Below are positions 52,184 to 62,144 of a DNA stretch of 64,000 bases, piece after piece (position 1 is the stretch's first letter; each line of letters opens with the position of its first letter). A program made the translations under genes and the position numbers. Origin of the DNA: Tethya wilhelma (Eukaryota > Porifera > Demospongiae > Tethyida > Tethyidae); NCBI GenBank assembly GCA_964030475.1, contig CAXIPT010000013.1:128867-192866 (forward strand), given 5' to 3'. The notes under the pieces are model-generated. The model had not been told where the DNA came from, made no database searches, and worked only from the letters and a program-made list of their open reading frames with translations.

Positions 52184-52301
52184 TTTAGCGATGGTTTAGG
52201 CCATGTTTTAGGGCTCATTAGAAAGATAAAGAGCTAAATAGTAGCTTAAAAAGCCTTTTAGTGCCAAGTGCTCAGTTTTTGCAGAGTTATTCGCGTGAAT
52301 A
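52184..52301 (+). repeat. direct repeat next to the gap, copy 1
   Basis: From TTAGCGATGGTTTAGGCCAT to GAGTTATTCGCGTGAATAT it recurs, with small differences, at 52762-52879 directly before the N run. The 52302-52761 interval shows no convincing gene. Confidence 0.75.
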
Positions 52302-52761
52302 TTTGTATTGCGCTAATGGGCCATCCATATGTACCCAGTACTACCGTATTGGGAATGATAATCAAAGTCCTGATTCATCTCTTAAGAAGAGCAACCAGGT
52401 ATCACAAAATATTTCCAGACAATTTCAGTGCATTTAATTCCAAATAACGCACACTTTTGTGTGTGGAAAGGGTCGTCAATTCGAATGTTCTAGAAGCTAA
52501 TGAATTATGCATAAGTGTAGAAATTAATGGCGGCTATATGGAGGAGGCGCTTTTCGTCTTGTATCCAGCTACTCAGCGAGAGGCACTAAAAACCGATGGC
52601 AAAAGCGACTGTCCCAGAAGAAACCAAGTTCATTCGTTAAAGAATTAGCTTCTGAAAGTGAATAGTCTCTGAGAAAAGTTGAGCCAAGATAGAAGAAGAA
52701 GAAGAAGAATAAGAAGAAGATGGAGAAAATTGGAGGTTTGGCATGTTTGTGTTTGTTACTT

Positions 52762-52879
52762 TAGCGATGTTTTTAGGCCATGTTTTTGGGCTCATTAGAA
52801 AGAGAAAGAGCTAAATAGTAGCTTAAGAAGCCTTTTAGTGCTAAGCGCTCAGTTTTTGCAGAGTTATTCGCGTGAATAT
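52762..52879 (+). repeat. direct repeat next to the gap, copy 2
   Basis: Second copy of 52184-52301; the gap starts at its end, so the assembly probably failed on this repeat. Confidence 0.75.
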
Positions 52880-53708
52880 NNNNNNNNNNNNNNNNNNNNN
52901 NNNNNNNNNNNNNNNNNNNNNNNNNNNNNNNNNNNNNNNNNNNNNNNNNNNNNNNNNNNNNNNNNNNNNNNNNNNNNNNNNNNNNNNNNNNNNNNNNNNN
53001 NNNNNNNNNNNNNNNNNNNNNNNNNNNNNNNNNNNNNNNNNNNNNNNNNNNNNNNNNNNNNNNNNNNNNNNNNNNNNNNNNNNNNNNNNNNNNNNNNNNN
53101 NNNNNNNNNNNNNNNNNNNNNNNNNNNNNNNNNNNNNNNNNNNNNNNNNNNNNNNNNNNNNNNNNNNNNNNNNNNNNNNNNNNNNNNNNNNNNNNNNNNN
53201 NNNNNNNNNNNNNNNNNNNNNNNNNNNNNNNNNNNNNNNNNNNNNNNNNNNNNNNNNNNNNNNNNNNNNNNNNNNNNNNNNNNNNNNNNNNNNNNNNNNN
53301 NNNNNNNNNNNNNNNNNNNNNNNNNNNNNNNNNNNNNNNNNNNNNNNNNNNNNNNNNNNNNNNNNNNNNNNNNNNNNNNNNNNNNNNNNNNNNNNNNNNN
53401 NNNNNNNNNNNNNNNNNNNNNNNNNNNNNNNNNNNNNNNNNNNNNNNNNNNNNNNNNNNNNNNNNNNNNNNNNNNNNNNNNNNNNNNNNNNNNNNNNNNN
53501 NNNNNNNNNNNNNNNNNNNNNNNNNNNNNNNNNNNNNNNNNNNNNNNNNNNNNNNNNNNNNNNNNNNNNNNNNNNNNNNNNNNNNNNNNNNNNNNNNNNN
53601 NNNNNNNNNNNNNNNNNNNNNNNNNNNNNNNNNNNNNNNNNNNNNNNNNNNNNNNNNNNNNNNNNNNNNNNNNNNNNNNNNNNNNNNNNNNNNNNNNNNN
53701 NNNNNNNN
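52880..53708. other. assembly gap (829 N)
   Basis: Run of N. The gap lies between a direct repeat and a MITE arm. Confidence 0.98.
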
Positions 53709-54038
53709 GAACAAGTAGTTCGCATTTTCGGCACATGACTACTTCATTTTTGTGCCCAAGTCTTGGCCAGTAATTTAATCCTGCCTGCAATAGTTTGTTC
53801 CACTTATTAGCTAAGTGATAAGATTGGTAGAAATTTGAACCATTAGTATGTGATCCATACTGATTAGCTATTCAAGTATACAGATCATTCTCTGAACCAT
53901 TTACGACAATCATCAATGAGGGATCAAAAATGAAAATGAAGTAGTCATGTGCCGAAATTGAGACCATCCTTGTTCCAATACTTTTTACCGCACTGCCCAT
54001 TCCTACACTGCTTATTTTTTGAAATTTTTACTACTTGT
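53709..54038. mobile_element. MITE family M, copy 3 (left arm truncated at the gap)
   Basis: The right arm (from GAAGTAGTCATGTGCCG to ACTACTTGT) is complete; the left arm keeps ACAAGTAGT and TTCGGCACATGACTACTTC but lacks the intervening 60 bases. Confidence 0.75.
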
Positions 54039-54193
54039 AATCATATGGATCTCCTCGCTCGTGATATATCTGCGCATGCGCAATATAATACTACTTTGAG
54101 CGCGCGCGCCAGACTGAGCTAGAGTGCCGGACATTTCGAATTCTTTGTCAAGACTTGAAGATCTCGATTAATTCATTGGATCAAGGATCAATC

Positions 54194-56740
54194 ATGACGT
54201 TGGCAAGAGTTGTAAGGAAAAAGAAGCCTGTTTCCACTGGTACATTGTCATTTCCAGTGGTTCTCTCTATCATCAGTGGAGCTCTGTGTGTATCCTACCC
54301 CTTATTGGCACCAATTAGTGGGTGGGCCCAAGGTAACAACCTCCCCTCTCTGGAGAACTACAAACATGCAGATAAGTTGATGCAGATCTACTACACTGGT
54401 CTTTTACATATTCAAATGAATGAAAATCATAATGCGTTTATGGATAAGCTGGGACACTGGGATGCCTTTTCACGAATGTCACATGTACAGAGCCATGTAC
54501 AGGCATCGAAACAAACAAAAAGATATGGCCTGAAAAAGATTAACATTGGGGGCTTTTTTGTCAGCCTGTTTATGTTTATTTGCTTAGCTGGAAGTGGTGT
54601 ATTGTCCATTTTATTGAGCTTGCTTTTGTTCAGTCTCATGGTAATGAATGTGATCCCTTTCTTATTTGTGACCATGTGCCTAATTCTTGTGGTGCTTCAA
54701 TGGAAACTATGGTTACACAATGTTATTCAGAGTCGACCACAAGGAGGAAAACATCTGTGGCAATGCACTCTAGGAAGATCTAGATCTAATCTACACAGGT
54801 GTGCATTTTTTGGGAAAATCGTTGTGCTCTGTGTTACTGTTTATATCAAAGTTTATTTCTCACATCCAACCTCTAAACTTCGTTCACTCATAACTAAGTT
54901 ATTAGTAATGTCTGGTGATGTTGAAACTAATCCTGGACCGCCTCCTGATAACCCACAAAAAACATCTACTTCAGCAGGCAATGAAAGGCCAACCTTTTCC
55001 AAATCTTATTCCATAGATTCTAGCCAGAAGAATTGTACTGATACAGGACTACCAGTTCCTGGACCAGTGGTCTGTCAATCAAGTGGAGATAGCACACATA
55101 GAAAACAGAATATACTGGCAGCAGTGTCAGACACTGCGACAGTGGATTCAAGTGATATTATTCTGTTAAAAGAAAATGTTGATAAAATAAATGATGTACA
55201 TGTAACAACTAGCCCTTTGGAAGGTGAGACAAAGCCAATAGCAGAACATAGACATGAACAAGAAAAATCTAGTATGGTACTGTCCAAAGATGATGGACAA
55301 GTGAATCAACACCAAGCGGCAGGACAGACAATACCATATTCAAGGGAATTCTCAGGAACTAGTAATGAGAATGCTATGTTTGTGTATCTAGAAAAGCCGC
55401 ACAGAAGATGTGCCTCATATGATAAAAGAGACAGAACCAGACCAAAATTAACTTTTACACCTTTAATTGAGATGGTTTGCAAAGCAAACAAAAAGTATTT
55501 ATTAGAGCAAAGACATAATAAATGTCCAATGTGTTGGACAGAATGTAAAAAACCAAGTAGGAGTCATATAATTCCAGCTGGAGTGTTAAAGGTATTCAAA
55601 CGAATATGGTGTAGTAACAACAGGGATGAATTCAAAGATTTTATCTATCACTTTGAAAAGAAGTCAACAATCAAGGCTGATTCATGGAAGCAGCAATTAT
55701 TCTGCCAGGATTGTGAAGAGATATGTTCAAAACATGAAGAAAAACTTCGAAATGTATATATACAGATTATGAGTAAACCTGATTGTCCTGGGTTCAGTTT
55801 TCGAAATGAAGAATGTTGGTTTGACTATGTGCTGGCTAATATCATGTTTCGAGGTCTTCTTGTCAATGTTGACCTCTCTGAACATTTGGAGAATAAAGAC
55901 TTCGTCCAAGCATTCACTATACTGTGGAATTATTGTTTGTTGTCAGAGTATGAACACCGACAAAAGTTAAATCCATTACATACACCTGGTTTGAGAGTAT
56001 TTCTTCTGCCAAGTAAACCAATTTTTAAACTAGATCTAGAACTGCATTACTTAACAGAGCCAGTAGAACATTTTCTTCGAAACCCACAGCAAACCACCCA
56101 CCACAACTGCCAAATTGGTGAAAATTTAATGATATCATTTCTATACACTAAATTTGACTGTTTTCATGTTGTGCTTCCCCTTGGTAAGAAAAGTAAAGAG
56201 CACTTTGATCAATATGATAATGGATGTTATGAAGAAGATGGTAAGTACATGCTTCAATGGACAAAACCTACAAAGGTATTCACCCAACACTTTCCTGAGG
56301 TATTATTCAGGGCAACATTTGCTGAATATGATAGGTTTTTACGACGAATACGTGAGGAAAAACACAAACTAAGAAGACATAGTAGAGTGCTAGCAGCAAA
56401 ACCAAAACTAGGTCAACTAAAATCTAAGAGGCAAAAACAAGAGGAAGAGGGAGCAGACCAACTATTGGTTACAGATTTAACAGTTTCATGCACAGAAAGC
56501 GAGTACGATCAAATGATTGAAAAAGCAGCAGAACGAGCACTTCACTATTCTTCCTTGAAGAAGATTACATCAATGGAAGATGAACTAAGATCTGTGAAGG
56601 ATGAATTAAAATCTTCTCAAGCAAAAGTTAAGCATTTTGAAAACACATTAAAAAGGCCAGTGATACTTAGGAGTGAGTCAATTCGTTCAGCTACTGATTT
56701 GGAAGAAACAAGTGTTATTCAAAGAAGCATTTCAAAATAA
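54194..56740 (+). CDS. intronless membrane/2A/HNH-like/coiled-coil protein, copy 1
   Basis: 848 residues from ATG 54194; upstream in-frame codons back to 54155 include no ATG, and the second copy starts at the same point. Residues 17-45 are hydrophobic (signal-anchor-like), 119-172 form two adjacent membrane helices, and 206-222 another. SGDVETNPGP at 240-249 is a 2A sequence, so ribosomes should release residues 1-248 and restart at Pro249. The 600-residue downstream product has a low-complexity Ser/Thr/Glu part, then C444-x2-C447-x3-C451 followed by SHIIP (457-461) and C504-x2-C507: an HNH-like treble-clef pattern. A coiled coil (from about 780) ends the protein. Function unknown. Confidence 0.85.
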   Translation: MTLARVVRKKKPVSTGTLSFPVVLSIISGALCVSYPLLAPISGWAQGNNLPSLENYKHADKLMQIYYTGLLHIQMNENHNAFMDKLGHWDAFSRMSHVQSHVQASKQTKRYGLKKINIGGFFVSLFMFICLAGSGVLSILLSLLLFSLMVMNVIPFLFVTMCLILVVLQWKLWLHNVIQSRPQGGKHLWQCTLGRSRSNLHRCAFFGKIVVLCVTVYIKVYFSHPTSKLRSLITKLLVMSGDVETNPGPPPDNPQKTSTSAGNERPTFSKSYSIDSSQKNCTDTGLPVPGPVVCQSSGDSTHRKQNILAAVSDTATVDSSDIILLKENVDKINDVHVTTSPLEGETKPIAEHRHEQEKSSMVLSKDDGQVNQHQAAGQTIPYSREFSGTSNENAMFVYLEKPHRRCASYDKRDRTRPKLTFTPLIEMVCKANKKYLLEQRHNKCPMCWTECKKPSRSHIIPAGVLKVFKRIWCSNNRDEFKDFIYHFEKKSTIKADSWKQQLFCQDCEEICSKHEEKLRNVYIQIMSKPDCPGFSFRNEECWFDYVLANIMFRGLLVNVDLSEHLENKDFVQAFTILWNYCLLSEYEHRQKLNPLHTPGLRVFLLPSKPIFKLDLELHYLTEPVEHFLRNPQQTTHHNCQIGENLMISFLYTKFDCFHVVLPLGKKSKEHFDQYDNGCYEEDGKYMLQWTKPTKVFTQHFPEVLFRATFAEYDRFLRRIREEKHKLRRHSRVLAAKPKLGQLKSKRQKQEEEGADQLLVTDLTVSCTESEYDQMIEKAAERALHYSSLKKITSMEDELRSVKDELKSSQAKVKHFENTLKRPVILRSESIRSATDLEETSVIQRSISK
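54884..54940 (+). other. 2A ribosome-skipping sequence, copy 1
   Basis: Codes for LRSLITKLLVMSGDVETNPGP-type residues, given here in parts: a Leu/Ile-rich stretch, then GDVETNPGP. The skip is expected between GGA (54935-54937) and CCG (54938-54940). Confidence 0.88.
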
Positions 56741-56824
56741 ATGCATAGCCTTATAATTATAGTGTGGATATAATTATTGTATGTAAATAAAATACAAGTT
56801 GTGTTACTGAATGATCTAATATCT

Positions 56825-58141
56825 TTACCACAGTGCTCCTTCCTTTTTATTTGCCTTTGCCATCTCCAATATTGCCTAACGTGATAATTAATGTACACAT
56901 ATTATACCAATGACATGCAGTCTCATTGTAGTTAATGTTACTCACAGTAACTCTAGCCTTTTCTTTTGCTTCATATTATTATAGTCTGAGATTTTCTGGA
57001 CAGCTGCATGTGCTCCGTTCTGTCTATTATGATTATTACACAATAAAGAATTATGATGACAAAATTTAATAATACTGAAACAAAAACCTCCCTCTTGATA
57101 TATTAATGGTATTTTATCCTTAATGTCAGCTCTGAAGCAAACATTTATTTTATTACTATTACTGTAATCATTTTCTGATTTCTAATTTACATACCTTGAT
57201 CCCATTAGCGTTGAATCAGCAACATCTATAATATCAATCATTAAAATATCCCCACTGACTTAAAGACTGCTTAAACATTCACACTCTATCCTCTTGAGTC
57301 TTGACTGACCTGGACTAGTTTCTCTGGCCCTCCTCTGCTCATTCTTAACTCTTTTCTTCTCAATCCTGACCTCCCTACCGGAGGCTTTAGGGAGTAGCTC
57401 ATCAAACACCTGCACACCAAAAATCATTCACACAATCACTAACCATTTCCTGGTGTTTTCTGAGCTCGTTGTCTCCCTTTCATTAATCTCTCCTTCTTAC
57501 CCAATTAATCTCTCTTCCCTTTCAAAAATATCTTCATTTCTATAATTGGGTCCCTAACATTACGTGCACACACCATTGCACACAAAACCACATTATCAGT
57601 AGAAACCTCACTACAGTAGAACCTCGATTATCCGAACACCTCGGGGCACGGCCTAACTTCAAGCGTTCGGAAAACCGAATTTGTTCGGATAACTGAAGCG
57701 ATAAAATTACGCTTGTTTTTACCGCTCTAACAGTAGCCACGATAGTTTTACTAGCTCTTTAGCATCTCAGAACACTAGTAGATTGTATTTTTCTTCGATC
57801 AAACTTGAATAATAGCAACCGCGTGAACGATTACGTAAACCTCAAGCTCGAAAAGAGGGCGGAGTCCGTTCAGATTTGTTCTAATTAACCGAAATTTGGT
57901 CTTCCAGCTCTGTTCGGATAATCGAGAGTTCGGATAAGCGAGGTTCGGATAATCGAGGTTCTACTGTATCACAACTATAGAGAGACATACATTCACCACA
58001 ACATCTGATAAATGGTGCAAACACAATACAAGCCAGAGGAAGGTATGGGGAATAGGAATGGAATTATGTGTACCTGAGAGGGTCCCATTCTTGGTCCAAC
58101 AGAGGGTCCAATCATAGCTCCGGATCCACTAATCGACTGTG
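56825..58141 (-). pseudogene. pseudogene copy of the charged coiled-coil gene at 62145-63466
   Basis: Exon equivalents: 58141-58074 (MIGPSVGPRMGPSQ, 5' part missing), about 57552-57450 (stop codon after EERLIG), about 57412-57313 (VFDELLPKASGRE, intact), about 57233-57203 (short), about 57029-56955 (7-base insertion, frameshift), 56875-56825 (AILEMAKANKK, intact). At least one stop, one frameshift and a 5' truncation show it is dead. Confidence 0.8.
57614..57966. mobile_element. Tigger/pogo-like MITE with TA target duplication
   Basis: Terminal inverted repeats CAGTAGAACCTCGATTATCC and the reverse complement at the right end, flanked by TA (57612-57613, 57967-57968). The 353-bp element has no transposase. 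The paralogous site near 62934 is empty. Confidence 0.9.
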
Positions 58142-58179
58142 ACTGTCCCAGTAGCTAGCTTAGTCGTCCTGTGAGCTAT

Positions 58180-58273
58180 ATTATAATTTATGCTTTGTGG
58201 AACTCAAACCCTGTTGCTATGTGGCCACATGCATAGCATCAAGGTTTGAGTTCCACAAAGCATAGATTATAAT
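58180..58273. repeat. long hairpin (inverted repeat, ~30-bp arms)
   Basis: Left arm ATTATAATTTATGCTTTGTG plus GAACTCAAACC pairs with the right arm GGTTTGAGTTCCACAAAGCA plus TAGATTATAAT. The loop itself contains GCTATG..CATAGC. It abuts MITE M copy 4. Confidence 0.8.
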
Positions 58274-58619
58274 ACAAGTAGTAAAAATTTTGTAAAAATA
58301 CTGAAGCAGTGTAGGAATGGGCAGTGCTCTAAAAAGCAATGAAACAAGGCAAGACTCGGAACTCCGGCACATGACTACTTCATTTCAGTTACTTAGCTGG
58401 ACATTTTCAATAGTCATCAGCTACATGGTTACAATGGGGATGAAATAACAGCAAGCATGCAGGTACGACCGTACGTAAAACCTATGTAAGATTATGAGAC
58501 TTAGGCATAAAAAATGAAGTAGTCATGTGCCGGAGTTCCGAGTCTTGCCTTGTTTCATTGCTTTTTAGAGCACTGCCCATTCCTACACTGCTTATTTTTA
58601 CAAAATTTTTACTACTTGT
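58274..58619. mobile_element. MITE family M, copy 4 (variant arms)
   Basis: The ends and the GTAGGAATGGGCAGTG core match copies 1-3, but the inner arm reads CAAGACTCGGAACTCCGG instead of CATGGTCTCAATTTCGG; the opposite arm carries the exact matching changes. Confidence 0.85.
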
Positions 58620-59042
58620 TCATTCACTTTTTTTAACACTAAGGTGTTCAATTGCATGAAGCTAGACTATTCTACAGTCTCAGGAAAACCAGGTGTGCTT
58701 GCAGTAACATTGAATAGTCTAGTTCCAGGACCAAGAGATATCAGATCATGATCACCAGCTGAACCTGTAGTACTGTACCATATTAGCATCTATTATCTAT
58801 GATATTAGTGACTGTCACGGTGTAACTGATGATATTAGTGACTGTGTGGGAAATTCCTCGCTCGTGTAACTGCGCGTGCGCAATATCATGCTTACTTCCG
58901 AAGACGACAAAATTCTCGGAGCTATGAATTTCTGAGCGCGAACCCAATCATAGCCAGAGGTGGAGTGAGTGCTTAAAGCTTCACATATTATTTTTGGTCA
59001 AGACTTGAAGTCTCGGTTTATTCATTAGATAGAGGATCGATC

Positions 59043-62009
59043 ATGATATTGGCTAGAGTTGTACGAAAAAAGAAGCCTGTTTCCACTGGTACATTGTCAT
59101 TTCCAGTGATTCTCTCTATCATCAGTGGAGTTCTGTGTGTATCCCACCCCATATTGGCGCCAATTAGTGGGTGGGCTCGAGGTAATAACCTTACCGCTCT
59201 GGAGAGCTACAAACATGCAGATAAGTTGATGCAGATTTATTCTACTGGTCTTTTACTCGTTCAAATACATGAAAATGCGTTTATGGATAAGCTGGGAGAC
59301 AGGGATGCCTTTCCACGAATGTCACATGTACAGAGCAATGTGAAGGCATTGAAACAAACAAAAAGATATGGCCTGAAGAAGATCAACATTGGGGGCTTTT
59401 TTGTCAGCCTGTTTATGTTTATTTGCTCCGCTGGAAGTGGTGTATTGTCCATTTTATTGAGCTTACTCTCGTTTGGCCTCATGGTAATGAATGTGATCCC
59501 TTTCCTTTTTGTGATCATGTGCTTTACCCTTGTGGTGCTTCAATGGAAACCATGGTTACACAACGTTATTCATAGTCAACCACAAGGAGAAAAATACTTG
59601 TGGCAATGCACTCGAGCTCTAGGAAGGGCTAGATCTAATCTACACATGTATGCAAAAATCATTGTGCTTTGTGTTACTGTATATGCAGTCTTTTTTTCAT
59701 GTGCAATCTCTAAACTTCTTTCACTCATAACTAAATTGTTGGTAATGTCTGGTGATGTTGAGACTAATCCTGGGCCTCCTGCTGATAAGCCACCAAAAAC
59801 AACTGATTCAGCAGGCAATGGAGAGCCAAAATCCCTGGGTTCTAGCCAAGAGAATTTCACTGACACTGCACTTGCACAAAACCCGATTCAAGCAGAAGAT
59901 CAGTCAAATGGAGAAAGCATAGATAGAAAACAACGGATACCAACAGAGGATATTGATTCACCGTCTCAGATGGAGGAAGAATCAATTATTCCATTCAATT
60001 TGCCCCGGACAGGAATTGTTAAAGAAACAAATCATTTAAGTGATTCTTTAAAAGGTCAGGTAAATGCTATACCTGCTGAATCAACAATGCAAACATCTGA
60101 TACTATGGTGAGTTCTAAATTGCCAGATTTTCCCAGAGCAACAGATCCTGCATTTAGTGGACCCCACTCATCTCCAGTTCAAGCTTCTACAATGGATACT
60201 TCCAGTCATTCTGATCTTGAAACTGGTATTCAGAAGACTATTTTCCCAGCACTTGTAAAATGTAGTCTTGAAACACTTACCAGTGAAGAAGACAAAAAAT
60301 TGTACAAAATGTGTCAAGTTCAAAATGGAAGATACAGAATGGAACCTGCTAAACAGGAACATGAGAAATGCCCACTTTGCATGAAAGAATGCAAAGCATC
60401 ACAAAGTCATATTATTCCAAGAAAGATCCTGGACATTTTTCAAAAAATTCACTGTGCAGTAGCTGATTACATCTTTAACCTTACTACGGGAGGAAGACAA
60501 GGACCAGAGAGGATAAAGTATTACATGCTTTGTGAAGAATGTGAACATAAGTTTTCCAACGAAGAAGAAGCACTCCAAAAGATGTATTGCCAAATAATGA
60601 ACAACCCCAAAAAACAAAGCTTTAAAGTACCAAATGACAATGACTGGCTTGGGGTAGTCTTTGCAATTATTCTACTACGGGGGCTCTTTGTTAATGTTGA
60701 TCTAGTCAAGTTCTTCAAGTTCAAACAATTCTGGTTAGTATTCAAGTCTCTATGGACCTACTGTAATACTAAAGATCAAACAAACAAACCTGACATTCGA
60801 GTTGTTTTGGCAACTGACAACCCATTCAAAGATACCAAAATGCGAGACTTTGCCTTTTCATTGGAATTAGTTCGTCGTAGCTTCATGTTCACAACTTTCT
60901 GTAGAGATGGAGGCCATTACTTTCTTTACACCAAATTTGACATTTTCCACATTGTGCTCCCACTTGTAGGTTACTCAACAATTGAAACAAGTATACATGT
61001 GTCTACTACTGATTCAAATTCCTGCATACTCCACCGTTCTTGGTTACCTGAAGAATTGGATAGAGCTATTTCTTTAGAATTTGCAAAACATAATTCTAAG
61101 TTTCACACTGTTCATTATCCTAGAACAACACCACACATCAAAGCCGTGTATGATAGTCCTGGTTCATCACCAGGAAAACTAAAGGCAAAGAAAGCACATT
61201 CTGGATCTGATTTTGGTGATGTAATCATTGATCTTAAACTGAAGCTAGAGGATTGCGTCATTGATGAAGCAATAAAACACTCCCCTTTGAGGTCTCCAGC
61301 TGAAGAGCTGAAAGCAGCAACAGATAAAGTTAAAGACGCTAATGTTAGGCTGGATAAAATGGAATCAGAGAGAAATGAAAGAGAAAGGGAGTTTGACCTC
61401 TATACAAATGATCTCAAGGGCCAGATAGACGCACTTAGAGAAGAATTTAAGTCAAAAGAAGAAGAAGCTAATAAAGCAGGTGAATCATTAAAAAATGCAG
61501 AACAGAAGTTGGGCAAAGTCAATAGTAAGGTGGAGAAACTTACAAGAGAACTGGAAAGTGACAAGGAAAAATCAGAAACCCTAAAAGAAAAACTAGATTC
61601 AGCAAAGGCAAAAGCTAAAGAAAAGCAAGCAGCTTTAGAGAAAGAGAGAGAGAAAGTGAGAGAAAAGCAAAATGATATAGACATGCTTGTTGATGGGTAT
61701 ACTAAATCTAAGTTGCAATGGGAAAAAGAACTAAAAGAGCGGAAATCTGCTGTAGTTGAAGAACAACTAAAAACATGTAAACAAAAATTTGTAACAGTAC
61801 AATTACAAACAAAATATGATCAAAAGACCAGAATGTTAGTATCCAAAATTAAAATGGAATTGAAAAGTATCCTTAATGAAATGGAAGAGATCAGAAATTT
61901 GGCAGAAATAGTATGTACAACTGAAATACAGGAACAATGTGAAGACTTAGTGAAAGAACTTAAACTGCATGCACGTACACATGTACGATCAGTCACTGTT
62001 AGTTGGTAG
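59043..62009 (+). CDS. intronless membrane/2A/HNH-like/coiled-coil protein, copy 2
   Basis: 988 residues from ATG 59043. Residues 1-260 are very similar to copy 1 (same membrane segments, GGFFVSLFMFIC at about 115). 2A residues GDVETNPGP lie at 237-245, so products of 244 and 744 residues are expected. The Ser/Thr-rich stretch after 2A is strongly diverged. The HNH-like pattern is kept: C443-x2-C446-x3-C450, SHIIP (H456), then C497-x2-C500 and KFSNEEEAL. The C-terminal coiled coil (about 750-960) is much longer than in copy 1 and rich in Lys/Glu heptads. It is the active-looking member of a segmental duplication; function unknown. Confidence 0.85.
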   Translation: MILARVVRKKKPVSTGTLSFPVILSIISGVLCVSHPILAPISGWARGNNLTALESYKHADKLMQIYSTGLLLVQIHENAFMDKLGDRDAFPRMSHVQSNVKALKQTKRYGLKKINIGGFFVSLFMFICSAGSGVLSILLSLLSFGLMVMNVIPFLFVIMCFTLVVLQWKPWLHNVIHSQPQGEKYLWQCTRALGRARSNLHMYAKIIVLCVTVYAVFFSCAISKLLSLITKLLVMSGDVETNPGPPADKPPKTTDSAGNGEPKSLGSSQENFTDTALAQNPIQAEDQSNGESIDRKQRIPTEDIDSPSQMEEESIIPFNLPRTGIVKETNHLSDSLKGQVNAIPAESTMQTSDTMVSSKLPDFPRATDPAFSGPHSSPVQASTMDTSSHSDLETGIQKTIFPALVKCSLETLTSEEDKKLYKMCQVQNGRYRMEPAKQEHEKCPLCMKECKASQSHIIPRKILDIFQKIHCAVADYIFNLTTGGRQGPERIKYYMLCEECEHKFSNEEEALQKMYCQIMNNPKKQSFKVPNDNDWLGVVFAIILLRGLFVNVDLVKFFKFKQFWLVFKSLWTYCNTKDQTNKPDIRVVLATDNPFKDTKMRDFAFSLELVRRSFMFTTFCRDGGHYFLYTKFDIFHIVLPLVGYSTIETSIHVSTTDSNSCILHRSWLPEELDRAISLEFAKHNSKFHTVHYPRTTPHIKAVYDSPGSSPGKLKAKKAHSGSDFGDVIIDLKLKLEDCVIDEAIKHSPLRSPAEELKAATDKVKDANVRLDKMESERNEREREFDLYTNDLKGQIDALREEFKSKEEEANKAGESLKNAEQKLGKVNSKVEKLTRELESDKEKSETLKEKLDSAKAKAKEKQAALEKEREKVREKQNDIDMLVDGYTKSKLQWEKELKERKSAVVEEQLKTCKQKFVTVQLQTKYDQKTRMLVSKIKMELKSILNEMEEIRNLAEIVCTTEIQEQCEDLVKELKLHARTHVRSVTVSW
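59721..59777 (+). other. 2A ribosome-skipping sequence, copy 2
   Basis: Same motif (LVMSGDVETNPGP); the skip is expected between GGG (59772-59774) and CCT (59775-59777). Codons differ from copy 1 at GAG/GAA and GGG/GGA, CCT/CCG, while the peptide is unchanged. Confidence 0.88.
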
Positions 62010-62144
62010 CATATTTTTTGTACCCACTGTTTTTAATACTAATGTATATCTTTACTTGTAATGTTTATTTTATGTACAGGTTATTGTCAATTGCAGTCTC
62101 CAACATGTACTATTATTTTGTGGTCACATCAATTCACATACATT

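Noticed and set aside
52773..53790. Several ~300-residue open frames
   Set aside because: They consist almost wholly of N and are artefacts of the gap.
54155..54193. Longer N-terminus for the first 2A gene
   Set aside because: The extension starts with TTG, not ATG; copy 2 begins at the equivalent of 54194.
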